Part shown: positions 34,878 to 49,800 of the stretch, in pieces | How positions within the stretch are numbered: position 1 is the first letter of the stretch | Layout of the letters: every line of letters starts with the position of its first letter | Source of the DNA: Actinostola sp. cb2023 | Lineage: Eukaryota > Cnidaria > Anthozoa > Actiniaria > Actinostolidae | Assembly: GCA_033675265.1 (NCBI GenBank) | Contig: JAUJYZ010000630.1 | Span: 794,501 to 858,500, forward strand | Length of the DNA: 64,000 nt | Direction: 5' to 3' | The notes under the pieces: generated by a model | Database searches by the model: none | What the model saw: only the letters and a program-made list of their open reading frames with translations | Told to the model about the DNA's origin: nothing | Position numbers and translations under genes: made by a program

Positions 34878-35285
34878 GTGGATGTACTCCTAATAGATCA
34901 TTATTAGTAGTAGTGCGTAGTATTGTTAATATTTTAATAGAAGATACTTGTAAGTCAGTGTTGCAGAGGTTATTCTTTTGCTTCCGCGCCATCGGCCGCT
35001 AGAGAGAGAAAAGAATCTCTGGGTACCCGGGGTGGGGAAACAGGTGACCGTCATCCCATTCAAATAATTAGTCGGGCTTCCTGTGGAAGGAGCCCGACTC
35101 TAGAAATGCAGAGCGTTCTTCGTCGTCGACCCCAAAAAGCATATTGGGTTCTACAGCGCATGCACCTAGACATGAAGTCTGGCCAAGAAAGATTACAAAG
35201 CACAAACCAATCAGGGAAAGCACCGGAGGTCAAGGGGCCAAAATATAAGTCTTTTCTCGTCTAAATCTAAATTTAGATTGAAACA

Positions 35286-35521
35286 GGACGCTCTAGTAGC
35301 GTGAAGTCGGGCTATTAACGTTTTTACTGATATACTGTAAAGTTCGCAGTACTGAAATTGCAAGGAAAGCAAACATGTTCTATGGAGCTCGAGTCATGCA
35401 ACGACGAGCAACCAAAAACTGTTTCAATCGCACTGAAACTCGCACTATAGGATATCTATATTTAGTTCAAATAGGTTACATTTCATTCAGAAGCCCGACT
35501 TCACGCTAGAAGAGCGTCTAG
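35286..35521. mobile_element. MITE family F with GACGCTCTAGTAGCGTGAAG ends, copy 1
   Basis: The left GACGCTCTAGTAGCGTGAAG TCGGGCT pairs with the right AGCCCGACTTCACGCT AGAAGAGCGTC. The interior includes CGAGTCATGCAACGACGAGC. A truncated inverted copy is at 45299. It ends less than 50 bp from the COPG poly(A) signal. Confidence 0.8.
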
Positions 35522-35565
35522 TTATAACATAGAACATAGAATATCTCCAATGGAATTGAATATAT

Positions 35566-35571
35566 TTTATT
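35566..35571 (-). terminator. Candidate poly(A) signal of COPG
   Basis: TTTATT on the plus strand gives AATAAA on the minus strand, about 134 nt after the COPG stop codon. This position is normal for 3' end formation; no downstream element was confirmed. Confidence 0.45.
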
Positions 35572-35704
35572 TACCTATTTTGAGATTACAACATTACGAT
35601 CACATACTATTTCAGTAATATTGGTAAAAGGATTTTGATCGGAGAATAACCCGAGTTTGAAAGTCACAATGATGAATCGAACAGATCAAACTAGTTAAAC
35701 CGGT

Positions 35705-38700
35705 TTAACCAACAGCAGAGAGAACGACTTCACTGACGGTCGAGTCCTTGCTTCGTACGATGATGTTCATAGTGACGCCCTGGTCGAATGCCAGACGAGC
35801 TTTAACGAGGACATCAACACCGCCTCGGTATACCCCGGCTAATAGGAGTGTATGCGAGCTTTTACCCTCCGGTACCCGGTCGGTTCGTTCGCACGGTTGC
35901 ATACCAAGATATTCGATGATTTGCTTGACGGCCTCTGCAAGAGAAAGAAATCAAGAAGAACATTATTGTGGGACACAAGACCACAACCATCATCGGAACC
36001 TGGACGAGAGAAAAGTGGAGCGCGGACTCTTCCCCTTTTCTCCCGTCCCCAATCCCCCTCGACCCCACTGAGTAGGGGAGATCGACCATCTTACTTCATT
36101 CTATTCTAAATACCGGAAATAAAGACGAATAATTAGCATAACAATGAGATCCCATCATGCACTGCGCTACATATATTACAGCCCTCGTGCGCCTTTGTGG
36201 CAGTTCATTCGAAGACTACTCGAAGTACATCGCGCAGACCCACCCCTCCATGGCGTGGTACGACATCCCACACAAGAATATATCGCTGTCCACACTATGA
36301 ACAGCCACCCCTTTTTCTCGTCCATATCTCATTATATATTCGTGTGTATTGTAGGTACTTAGAATATACTACTATTTGCAACAGAGTATACATACCGTCT
36401 AAGCTTGACATCTGCGCGAGGGCGTACGTATCCTGCATTTCGTGCTCGTCGCCAACTTCTTCCCACGATGCTAGGAAGTTAGCTTTGAGGGTTCGTTGCA
36501 CGTGATCGGCCACTACCAGGTCGACATCTTCAAGCTGTGATAAAAACAAACAGAAGTAAACACAAAATAGTTATTTATAAATATACTTCTATAATCCCAA
36601 TGCATGATGGGAAAACAAACAGAAGGAGCATGGTGAAAAAGTGATGCATGGTGGGGCTGTTGAGTGTAATGACTCCCAATGTATGATGGGAAGGCTGGGG
36701 TTACTGATGGAGCATGGTGATGATGGCAAAGTGATGCATGGTGGGGCTGTATAGTGTAATGACTGACGATGTATGATGGGAAGGGTTGGGGTTACTGATG
36801 GAGCATGGTGATGATGGCTGACTAAATGATGCATGATGGGAAGAGTTAGGGCTATGGAGTGTAATGACTGATGTGATGCATGATGGGAAGGGTTGGGATT
36901 CCCAAAAAGTAATACACGGTGGATGTTGGAGCTATTGGTAGAATGTAATCACTGATGCATGATGGGAATGGTTGGGGTTCCTGATAAGTAATGCTTGGTA
37001 GAAAGGGTTGGATATTTCTGGTAGTGTATACATACCACATATTCATCTTCGTATCCTTCTTCATCGGGCTCGCCAGTATTAGGATCACAGTCTTTGACCA
37101 CGAACTTGAGGGTGTTCGAAAACGTGCAGGTAACTAAGAAAGCAAACAGTAACACGATCAAACACATGGTTCATTAAAACAGCAGCACAGGTTACATGTC
37201 AATTCTCTCTCTAACCCAGCAACCAGCAAGTGTTCGCCAAACAATGCGTATTAATTTATTCAACATCGTGTAATATCCGCCAAAAGCGCCGAAAACGAGC
37301 CCTTTTGAACAGTTTGACTTTCGATTTTCGCTTTGGATTAACACTCTAATTTTATTTTAACTAAGCAAAAACTATTAAAAACAAAGTAAAATGTCTGTTT
37401 AAAGCTGTTTTAGCGTTGTACAAAGCCATTTTCCTGCTTTTTGTTTCAAATTTGAGGTAATTCAGGGGAAATCATCATCAGCAATAATAGAAATTATCAA
37501 ATCAAATTTTCACTTTGGATTAACACTCTAATTTCACTTTTACCGGTCAAAAACCATCACAAATAACTTGAACTCTTTGCTAGAGTGCAATTTAGAAAAG
37601 CTTGAAAACTAAATAACTAATTAGTACTAAATAGCACTATTGAAACAATAGAAAACAATAGAAATAGCACTATTTAGTACTATTTAAAGTTAGTACTATT
37701 TCACGCTTTTCTAAATTGCACTCTAAAGCAGTTTTAGCCTTGTACAAAACGTATTTACCAGCCTATAGGTTTTTGGCGCTCAATACGCGCGTTCGTAAAA
37801 AAATATTCTCTTAAATCACATCAAACAGTGTAGCAGAGACAACAGGGAATGGAGAAGTCCATTTTAGAGAGTTGATCGGCATAGAGTTATATGTAGTATA
37901 ATCACTATCCACACCACATGCGCCACCCAAAGCTACTAAGTACGAATAGGCGGCTTGCATGATGGCGTCATATACTACAAGTACCATAATACTTTGCCCA
38001 TTTTCTTTTGTTAGATAATTAGTACCAACTGTTTTACTATTCTCATGAGGGAATAAAAATCTGAATAAGAAATTTCCCAAAGCATTCTGGTACTTGTAGT
38101 AAAACAACGTCATCATACAAGTATATCATAACAAATATATTATAATAATAATTATTATTATAACAAAGACTGATCTTATTTACCAGATGACGGGTCATCG
38201 GGTAGTTTGATCAGTGTATATGTTGTTCCTGGTTGGTTGTAAGGTAGTAGTGGACATGGAATATGAGAGACTACTTCAAACTCGCCATCAGAAGGCTCTA
38301 TTTCCACCTTCACATTCTCCAGTATTTGGTCATTTAGGGTATTGATACAGTCAAACTAGAACATGGAAAAATCCATAAATACAACCACAGTTACTCATGA
38401 AATTATGAGTTGAAGAAGGGAAATGCAACGAAAGAAAAATGAAAAATGAATGACAAAATAGATGAAATAAAAAATAAAAATGGTCATTTGAGTTTACTAC
38501 ATGTAGGTGGATAGGTCCCATAGGTGGACACCTTTCCACCCCTTCCTTTTACTGAACCAATATGTAACACAGAATCCCCTCAGGGTAGCTATTCTATCTC
38601 ACTATCCATTCCCCTGTTCCTTCACATTCCTAGTCTGCCCTTTGGGAGGCTATCATATTACTACTAAGATTCTTCATCCTTCTCTCTGCATGCCCTGCTC

Positions 38701-41044
38701 CCTGATTCCCACCCCACCCCCCCCCCCCCCCCCCCCCCCCCCCCTCTTCCACAATGGGCCAGGTTACATCATCACCAGCCACACCCACCTGGAATACAAT
38801 GTGGTGATTGAAGACATGTTTCACACAATTCACAACATATTCAGTCTCAGATTCAGTGAGTTCAATGGGTTTAGGCGAAGACCTGAATAGTGGACCAAGT
38901 TTGGCAAACTGTGGTATAGCTGTCAATTGGGCTGTAATAAAATGAAGCAAAGAATTCAATTCGTTGCAAAAATGTTTGAATATCTGCGCGCGCGTGCTGT
39001 GCTCTCTCAGACACGCGGAATACGCATCCTTTGGCCAATCAGAGCACGTGTTATATCATAGTTATTTTATAAATTAATATAGAAACTATCTTGTCCTAAT
39101 TTAATGTGCAGTAAAACAAGTGTAGAATGAAACTTTAACACTGGGTAAAAAAGCAGTACATTTATTGACACTTTAAATAGTCCTTCATAATAGTAAATTG
39201 TGAGAGTAAATCAGAGTAAATTGTGTGGTAAATTGAACGTACTTGCATAGACATCTTGCCTGACAGCTGCGACTGGTGCTGCTGCCTTGGTAGTGGGTGT
39301 TGGAGTTTCAATGACTAAAAACAAAAATATATTGGTTATGAAATGAATATATGAGTTATACATGGATGGATGAATGGATGGATGAGTGAATGGGTGAATG
39401 GATGGATGACCACACCAAAGAAAGGAAGGGAAAGGAGTCCCGAGTGCTCTAGGACAAATGAATATATAACAATGACTCAGTTATATATGGATGGATGGAT
39501 GAATAAATGGATGGGTGAAGGAATGGATGAGTCAATAGATGGATGACCATGCACCAATGAAAGGAAGAGGAAGGGAGAGAGAGGAGGAATGAATATACAA
39601 CTATGAGTTATACATGGATGGATGGATGGATGAATAAATGGATGGGTGAATGGATGGATGGATGGCCACACCAAAGAAAGGAAGGGAAAGAAAGGGAAAG
39701 GAAGGGAAAGGAAGGGAAAGGAAGGGAAAGGAAGGGAAAGGAAGGGAAAGGAAGGGAAAGGAAGGGAAAGGAAGGGAAAGGAAGGGAAAGGAAGGGAAAG
39801 GGAGATATTTGGCAGGCAGACTTCAGGATGTTAAATTCAAGTGAATAATTCTCATGATTTTCTCTCATGTGTAAAATAATTCCATATAATATCAAGTATT
39901 ACACTATAAGTCACTAATGAACCATACCTGCTTTGCCAGCCTTGATGACCTGTTCTTGCATGGGTGTGGTAGCAAGGGGTACAGTCTTGAGATCAAAGGG
40001 GACACCATGATTAGTATCCTTGACGTAGGCATGTAGGGCTGCTTCTAATCCTACTATTGATACTTGGAGACCTGAGAACACAAATAACAACATCAATATA
40101 AATATTATAACAAGGAACAAGGCCTAATTGATAGCAAATTTCTTACAGTCTGCATTATCAACAGTTATTTTCAGTTAAACAATTCCTGTAATTTTAGCTG
40201 GCAGGGGATCCAGCAAAAGACAGTGGAACATCTGCAATAGCAAGGTCTCCATAACGTGAGACTTGATGGCCAAATATAGCAACTGTTCAATAACATTTAT
40301 ATCAAAGACCTAGAGGGAAGTCATGTAGAACTAACATGGAATACAGAGATTGCTTACAAGCACAAGGGTTCAAATTCATGAGAAAACTGGACTGAATTAC
40401 CATTGAGAATATATGCTGAAGACACGCCTTTATCCTTCTCCTGTAGAACCTTCAAGTAGAATGTGGCTCTATCTCTCACTTCATCATCAGTGTCTAACAA
40501 GCACCTAGAACAACAACATCATCATTAGAATACCAGTAATACACCACATAAAGGTGCGGGCACATGGTACAACATCTTGTGCGATATTGTTGGCAGCGTG
40601 TGTCCACCCCTACAACTGATTGCTCGCAATTGACTAGCGCAGGCTCACACAACGTAATTTGTTGCTTGCAATGTTGCAGAAGTAGGACTCGATTCAACTT
40701 CTGCAACATTGCTGGCAATGTTGCGCGCAACATGTTGCAGAGATTGACATATGTTGCAACAATACATGTTGCAGGGAATGTTTGCAGAAATGTTGTATCG
40801 TGTGTCCGCACCTTAATTATTCTCTTTTAACAAGTAAGTATAGCTAACCTTGCCAAAAGGATCTCAATGCTGGGTAGAAGAGCTTCACAATGAGCTCCAA
40901 ACTTAGCCAATGATGTCACAGCAGCTATAGAGCAAAAAGGTACACAGTTATTAGAATAATACTATACAAAACCTATAGTTGAATGACATGTTCAACTGTG
41001 TGCTCACTTTCACTCAAGGCGATGCCATCGACAATAACAATAAC

Positions 41045-41123
<79 letters not shown>

Positions 41124-44100
41124 TAATTATAATAATTGCAATTAGTGTTTGGTCAATAATTTAGTAACATGGAAATTTTGAAAGTGGTTGATTGGTAAGG
41201 TGGGCGGTCACATGGGAGATACATGTACATGTAGTTTCCATGGTCTTGTTTCCTTTATCACATGATCTTCAAGGAAGAGAATGCAGTCGGACCTTGCTAT
41301 CTAGAACTTGGTTATCTACGAAAACCTCACTATCTCAAACTAGAAACATCATTCTATTTCCTGTAAAATTTACTCAGTTATCTCAAATTTCCACTAACGG
41401 TATATATCGAATAATATTATTACTTGCTTCCCTTGATAGTTCTAGAGAGCTGTACTGTAGACAAGACTCACCAGCTCTTACAGGGGCATTCTCCAGTATA
41501 ACCCTGTTATAGATGAACCTAATGTATCTCCCGGGCTGCTGTGACCTGGGTCCTTCGCGGCCAAGAAGATGGAGGATACGTGTAGCTAACACAGTGTGCT
41601 CGCAGTCTTCTATGAACTCACACAAATGCGACAGACCTAGAAGATTAGAAATATTGCATCAGTATAAAAGGTGGGGAATTATGGAAGAAGAAGAATAACA
41701 TATACTGTGGTATATGTACATTGTATGATCGTTGCAGAGTAAGAAAGAAGCAACCCTGGAACACTGTCACCTGGCACAATGTCCCAGAGTGTTATCAAAT
41801 GCCTGCTTCCCTGGCTCTACATCTCATATTCATATCAAGGGAAGCCTTTTTAAGGGGTGTCGAATGGTCCCCACAAAAAGTCTCGGAAAATTTTGGCCAA
41901 ATTTTGCGGTTCTCGAAGTCTCGTTTTTTTCGCAAAAAGCCATCTCAGAGTCTCGAATTTTGAAAAAGGAAATTGGTGAAAAAGCATCTCGGGCCACAGG
42001 CAGCCCAACCATTGCTTTTGAGGCTACTAAATAATTCAAAAAATGATATTTGTGTCTTTTCTTGATGGGTTCCCTGTGGTAAAGCGCGCACGCACGCGCA
42101 CAATAAATATGTTGGGTTCCCTGTGCTGAGTAATGTCCTATGTTGGGCTTCCTGTGTGCATCCTGCGGGATGCGCCCGCAGCAAATGTGTATATTGAAAC
42201 AAGGTATGAAACTAGGTCACGTGACAAATACGTTTTTGACCCTAATTTTGTCAATGTGATGTGAAAATTCAATTTTTCTTCGAATAATTAAACTTTACCA
42301 TATTCTCGAAACACTTTGTAAGTGTCAGTCGTCTAACTTCAACGTACGCTGAGAAACTAATTTTTGAAATTTTGAGCGTCGTGGCCCGATGTGCGCCGCG
42401 TTTTGTTGGTGCCCTTTTCTGTGAGGCAGTCGGATTTTACCTTCGAGAGGACATCGGCAAGCGCTCGGCAAATCTGAATTGTGCTCTTTTTTGCAAGTTT
42501 TAATATTTATATTTTCACTAAACATAAGTCAAAACATCTACAATATACTTTATTTGTTTTCTGTTTTGACTTTTATATAGTATTTGTATTGTGTTTTGAT
42601 TTTTATCGATTAAAATGCTTTAAAATTGAGGCATTGTGTTTTATAAATGCAGAATAGTCTCCATATTTAGTACTGCACAACACATTTTTGCTATCAGTGC
42701 TTATAAACAAAATGACAAACAAACGTATTTAGTTCAACAATCAGTTAAAATAAGTTTACTAGCTTTTTACACACTGTTTTGCCGTTCTTTCTGTACAATT
42801 CATTCACTATATTGATCAGTATTACTATGGATATTGTTTTGTATATAAAAATACAAAATTAATAAATTTTATGCCTGTCACCACAATCGACGAAGTTGTG
42901 AATGAATAACAAACATCGGAGTGCGATATTAAAAGCTTACTTACGTTCTTCCGTGAACCATATTTAAAATTACTCTGTGTTTCTCTCAGATGATAGTATT
43001 TGCTAAATGAGTTGTACTATGTCAATGACAATAAAGAACAATTAACTGTTAATATTTTAGACACGGCTGCTTCATGAGTCCATCGCCATTCATCATGACT
43101 CCTTCGATGTCAGTGAATTTGAGTTCGTCTATATTTTTGCCTTCAGAAGGTTTATACTGTGTTGGCGTTCCTGCTTGTGTTGTAAGAAGTACTGTAAGAA
43201 AGCACAAAATAACATAGATGAGAGAGTCATAATGTTTAAACAGATAAAGTACTAGGTTCTTTGTTGAACTTGATTGAAGTGTACAGTGTGTAAGTCTTAT
43301 TTCAATGACAACTGACAGCTTCAACTGTACACAAGTGAAATAGCTCGGTCATAAGCTTAATTTATGAAAAATAACTGAAGCAGTCCTTCTGCCATAGTAT
43401 AGGCAAGTCCTTTCATGTCTTTTATTAGAGAACAGTTAGAGCAAAAACTACTAAAACCTCAAGAAAATAATTCAGAAAATATATTTAGTTCAGCTTAGTT
43501 TTCAACAAAACTGTCGTGTGTCGAGCACAACATACAATTCTCCACCATTCAAAATGAAAAAGGACTACTTTAAAACCGTCAAATTTCATCTAAAGCTACT
43601 TAAAGTTGACATGAATTGTGAACTTCTAAACTTACCATGGATAAGGAAAAGAATCCAAATGCTTACACCGAAAAAATCATGTTTTGCTTCATCAACTTCT
43701 CCGCCATTTTTCAAAACTTCAGCGACTTCACCCTGGGTACCCCCCACGGGCCTGTAGCGTACGACGACTTCGGCTCTTCGGTTCACGGAAAAGTGCACCA
43801 ACAAAACGCGGCGTACATCAGGCCATCACGTGACTGGAGTTTCATACCTTGTTTCAATATACACATACACTGCGGGACGCGCGGGATGCACACAGGAAGC
43901 CCAACATAGGACATTACTCAACACAGGGAACCCAACATATGTATTGCGCGCGCACGTGCTTTACCACAGGGAACCCATCAAAAAAAGACGCAAATATCAT
44001 TTTTTGAATTATTTAGTATCCTCAAAAGCAATGGTTGGGCTGCCTGTGCTCGGGCTCGCAAAAATATGCCTTGTCTCGTAAATAAATAACAATATTTTTT

Positions 44101-46851
44101 TTGTCTCGTAGTTTCGCAAAGGCTTGCCTTGACCATTAGATATACCCCTTTTTAAGCCCCTAGAGATGAACAGCTGTCCTTTCTATTAAGAGCCACCAAC
44201 CAGCTTTTACAAATAAAGTTTGTCTGTCTTTTAGGCCATTCATACATATGTTCTTCCTATAATAGAATCCAAACATATCATAATGTATTTTAGTCTATTC
44301 AGTTTTACAAACCTGCTTCTTTAGCCTCTGAGTTCTCTTCAATGATAGTAATAATGGTATCAACAATAGCCTTCTTGTAGTCAAAGCCACCCTGATGGTT
44401 AAATCATTGTAGGACATACTACTTGTCAATGAACTTCTAAGGGTATCAATAAAAAAACTATCTAAAAGTACAGAGGATTCAATTGGAAGCATGTGGATGG
44501 TCCTACTTAAGGCGTTATATGCATCTCATGTTGGCATGAAGAGCATAGGTAACAGGATGGTCCTACAAGTGTTAGTCTCCTTTGCAGCCATTTTAAGTCT
44601 CATTCCATCTCCCTGTGGTCCTTTCCCCTCCCCACATTAGAGTACATGGCCATGGAAATGAAAAAGGCTTCAACTAAACATGTACAAATCAGCACTTTTT
44701 TTTTGAACTGACTAAAGTAGGTGATGGAGACTTGACATCCCTACACGCGGTAATGGTCCAGTCAATTATTTTCCAGATATTCTAGAATTAACTGTGGCTC
44801 ACAAATACCTCATCTCTAAGCATTGAAGACAAGAAATTCATCATCACCAAGTGCTTTCTGGGAAACTTGAGGCAAAGAGACCTGACAAGAAACAGAACAT
44901 TTCATCTCAACATTTGTAAGATCAAAAAATAAATTCTCCTCTACACTCTTTGAATTGCATAGGAGAATTTGTTTTTTGATCACAACTTATTTCCACTATT
45001 CTTTCATGGAGCCATAAGGGATGAAATGAAGGGGTCCCCGCAAGAACGGAGTAAGTGACTTGTGATCAAAATCCAAATTCTCCTTTGAAATTCAAATAAT
45101 CTTAAGGGGGGAGAATTTAGATTTTGATCAAAGATCACTTATGTTGTTCTTGCTAGTAACCTACCTGATAGCATCCACCACAACAATCTTGAATTCATCA
45201 GATATTTCTGACATGAACGATGAAATCTGCTTCATCAGTCTTTCTACACTGCTTTCATTACCAGTCTGAAATCAAACAAACAAATTAAAAAGAAAACTAG
45301 ATGCTCTACTAGCGTGAAGTCGGGCTTCTAACTGATATGTAGCCTATTTGAACTAAATATAGATATCTTAGTGCGATTAAAACAGTGTTTGGTCGCTCGT
45401 TGCATGACTCGGTAGAACATGCTTTCTTTGTAAAAACGATTTCACAAACTCAGCGAATCATGAATGACAATGACAATAGTTTATTTGTACCATAACATGG
45501 TGAGAAAAAAAAGACCCAAAATCGGCCAAACAAATTTTCGACATACAGATTTAATCCAATCAAACTGAAACTTGGCAACCTGATAATACATGACATGACA
45601 GCTGGTTCTATGGTTTGTGATTTTTTGATTTGCATGATTTTGGCGGGAAAATGACCTCAAGAAAATGCCAACAAATTTTGAAATTCAGATATACACTAAT
45701 TTGATCATTACATTAGAAAGAACATGTTAAATTAGAGATATAACTGAAACAATATCTCAGATGTCGTTATTCAATCCAAAGATATGATTTTTTGAATTTT
45801 GAAAATCCGCCATTTTGTTTCTAAAAATAGCACAAAATGGCGGCAATTTCAAATTTCGAAAAAATCATTGTTTGGCCGATTTTGGGTCTTTTTTCCCCCA
45901 CCGTGTAAATATATTATTATTATTAATTATTATTATTACAAATTATTATTGCAAATACAAATATAAATAAACTAGACATCGGTGATCGTATTAATGGGGT
46001 TCCATTCTCACCTTCAAAAGAGTTGTAATGGCTAATGTTGCAATGCTCCTGTTGACATCAGTGATCAAATTCTCAAGGTCTAAGTTACAGGTCGTGACTG
46101 ACATGGGTTGGGTCATGGCAACCTTGTTGAGAGTACGGACTGCAGCAAATCTCAGTGTTGGACGTGGTGAACTCAAAAACAGCTGAAGAACTAATGTGAT
46201 CAATATATCTAATTAGTTGTTGAGAAATGTACATGTAATATATCTATTGGTTCAGAAAGGAAGCCATTTGAGTGTCAAGGTACCGTGGGTTTCTCAGATA
46301 ATACATAGATTATTATAGCTGGCCAGTTCTTTGAATTGGCATGTTCTCAATATTGTTCATTGGCATTGGAGCAGAAAGGTCTGTTGTAAAGTATTCTAGG
46401 ATTACCACAACATCACGAAGAAGAGTACATAAATGTAACTTTACTGACGTCAGAGGGCAAGGCTCAAAACATCAGTAAAGTTAAATACTCTTTTTACGGT
46501 GTTATAGATTTCCTTTATAACCTTTGAATATATCATTATACACTGACGCAGCATACTAGTGTACATGTACTCGCTAGTTCCATTTATAACTACAAAATAA
46601 AATATACAATGTAAGTGTACATTTTACCTGAGATTGCAGGGCACAAGTCTTTAGACTTCAGGTTTTTCAGGTTTACAATAGCACGTGCTGCCTCATATAT
46701 GACCATCTAAACAAAATACATAATGATTAAAAATTATTCAACACATATTTACAGAATGGATAAATATAGATCTGAACAACCTAAATATGGTTTTAATACA
46801 CTGTGTAATTTAGTTGTAACACAATAGTTGTACATGCAGGGGTGGATCCAA

Positions 46852-46890
<39 letters not shown>

Positions 46891-49800
46891 TACATATTCG
46901 CCCACGTTTCCCCACAATTTGATGCCCAGAATGGATGGAAATTGTATTTTCCAGCTTCTAGATTTCAAAATTTTCTGGGGGGCATGCCCCCACACCCCCT
47001 AGAAGGTGCCTTATGGCCCCTTAGTGGTGCACCCCCCTTTCAAAATCTCTAGATCCGCCCCTGGCATGTATGTCAAAATGTTGTTTAATTAATGTACTCA
47101 AAAGTTACAATACTATATAACAAAGTTACAATAATAAATATTGCTTGTAAAGTAAAGAATAGTCACTAACCTCACTCTTGTGTCTAAGACAGTTCTCTAA
47201 GAAGTCATACAAGGGACTACTTGCTCTGTAAAACAAATTAGAAACAGGATTATAAATTACTGTGAATGTAGACATGATAATTTAATGTATTTTTCTTTGA
47301 ACTTTATTTGAGTATCAATCCTGAGCATGTATACACCCTATGCATAAATCGATTTATGTAATTTGCATAAATTTGCAAAAACTGAAAGAATAACGAGTTA
47401 AGTAAAGGTAAAATAATAGATTGAAAGATCATCCACAGTTTAGTAATTACCCCAAAATTGCATTAATAAAAATGAAATCATCATAAAGTAATAAGCGTTT
47501 GAAAGGTGTAAAATACATGGAAACGAGGCTGGTAGGCCCAAAGTCCAGTTTCTGGCACAAATCTTTGTAATTTCAAGTCACTATAACTTTTCAAGATTGC
47601 ATAGTACAGCCCTAAAATTTGGTGTGTTCATTTTTGATAACACTTTCTTCAAAGAGATGGTCAAATATTACTGTAACATATTCCCAATAACGAAGTGAAT
47701 GTGATTTTACGATTCTACCATTTATGCATAGGGTGTATAGTTCAATACTTACGCATCAGGCTCGTCATCAAGATACTTTGACACAATGCGAATCTGTTAA
47801 AAAATAATAATTGAGTTAACATGTGTACACAAATTAATGGGAACAAACAGCATGACACAGTCACATTACGTCCATGCAGTACAAAATCTGCTCTAATTAT
47901 AGTATTTAGCATTATTACAGTGTACGTACCAACATACAGACTGCATATGGGGACCTGAGGGAATGCTTAGAGTGCTTGGCTATCAGCTTAGACACGGCAA
48001 GTCGGTCACTTTGCTTGATGTGATACAGAAGACCAAGTGCATGGTACTGTAGAATCAACAGAGATAATACAATACAGTAGTGTGTAGGGTTTTGTCAACA
48101 ACAAAAAAGACGTAAAGGAAAAGCGTAAAGAAAAGACTCGGAAAAAACTTTATATAACTTAAAATAAATATTGTAGCAATCAAGATCTTATACTAGAAAA
48201 CGTAGCCACGTTTACCTGGACCATGTTGTTGTCACTGGACACTGCTTCTTGGCATTCATTGACCCACCTCTTGACCACATCATAGTTTGGCTTAAGCAGG
48301 TGCTGTAAACATCAAGAGTACAGTATATTGAAGTTGATCTCAGACTATATAGATCATTGATCTCTAACACTCACTACGATATTACTGACACTGAGTATTA
48401 ACTATAGCCTTCATTTATTGGTTTGTTTATTAATTTATCTATTCATGAATTCATCCAAACATTAATTCTATTCACCCAACCATTGATCCATCCAACCATC
48501 CATTCATTAATTCAGCCATTCACTTGTTCATTCAATCATTTACTCATTATTAATTCATTGATTTACTCATTGATTTATTCATCCATTCATTTACTCGTTC
48601 ATTTACTCGTTCATCCATTCATTGATTTATTCATTCATATATTTATACATTATTCAATCATTCATTCATTCATTCATTCATTCATTCAAAGCTTTGACCT
48701 ACCAATGATGAGACTAAAGCAGCACTAGACACACTGGGGTTCTTGTCCACAATGGCTTGCTTAAGGTACCTCTCAATTCCTTGCAACATTGAGCTCTACA
48801 AGAACAAAGGCATGACAATACTGAAACACAACTACAATATACATACAGAGCTATATTAATGTACTACAAATAGACCTGTCCATAACCCTATATTTGTAGA
48901 GGTAATCATATGGTTTCAAGTTCAATTTTGAAATAATTTGCACAAGGGTGTTTTTCAAAGAGTAACAAAATTGCATGAGCCCATAGGGCGAGTACAAATT
49001 AATTCCAATTAAACGAGAAATCCTATGGCAAATACCTTTCAACTGCAATTTTTTTCATGAATATTATTTTGTCTCATATCAATATCACAGTCTTTGCAAA
49101 TATAAACAAAAGCCCTGCTCTACAGTTTCACAACTAAAATGTTGTACTTACATCAGTTATTTTGCATAGGGCCCTGATAGCACTACCTCTGAACATATCC
49201 TCCTATTAGAAAACACACAACAGATATTGTTCAAATAAACACAGTCATGTACTCACACTACAGTTTATGTACATTCATGTACTCACATTACAGTATATGT
49301 ACATTCATGTACTCACATTAATTACAGTATATGTACATTCATGTACTCACATTACAGTATATGTACATTCATGTACTACACATGTACTAACATTACAGTA
49401 TATGTACATTCATGTACTCACATTACAGTATATGTACATTCATGTACTCACATTACAGTATATGTACATTCATGTACTCACATTACAGTATATGTACATT
49501 CATGTACACATTACATGTACATTCATGTACTCACATTACAGTATATGTACATTCATGTACTAACATTACAGTATATGTACATTCATGTACTCACATTACA
49601 GTATATGTACATTCATGTACTCACATTACAGTATATGTACATTCATGTACTCACATTACAGTATATGTACATTCATGTACTCACATTACAGTATATGTAC
49701 ATTCATGTACTCACATTACAGTATATATACTGTAATGTGAGTACATGAATGTACATATACTGTAATGTGAGTACATGAATGTACATATACTGTAATGTGG

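Noticed and set aside
39603..39895. Lys/Gly-rich and Phe/Pro/Ser-rich frames
   Set aside because: They are products of the GGGAAAGGAA decamer repeat on both strands.
40979..41164. Poly-asparagine frame
   Set aside because: It is the (AAT)n microsatellite in a COPG intron.
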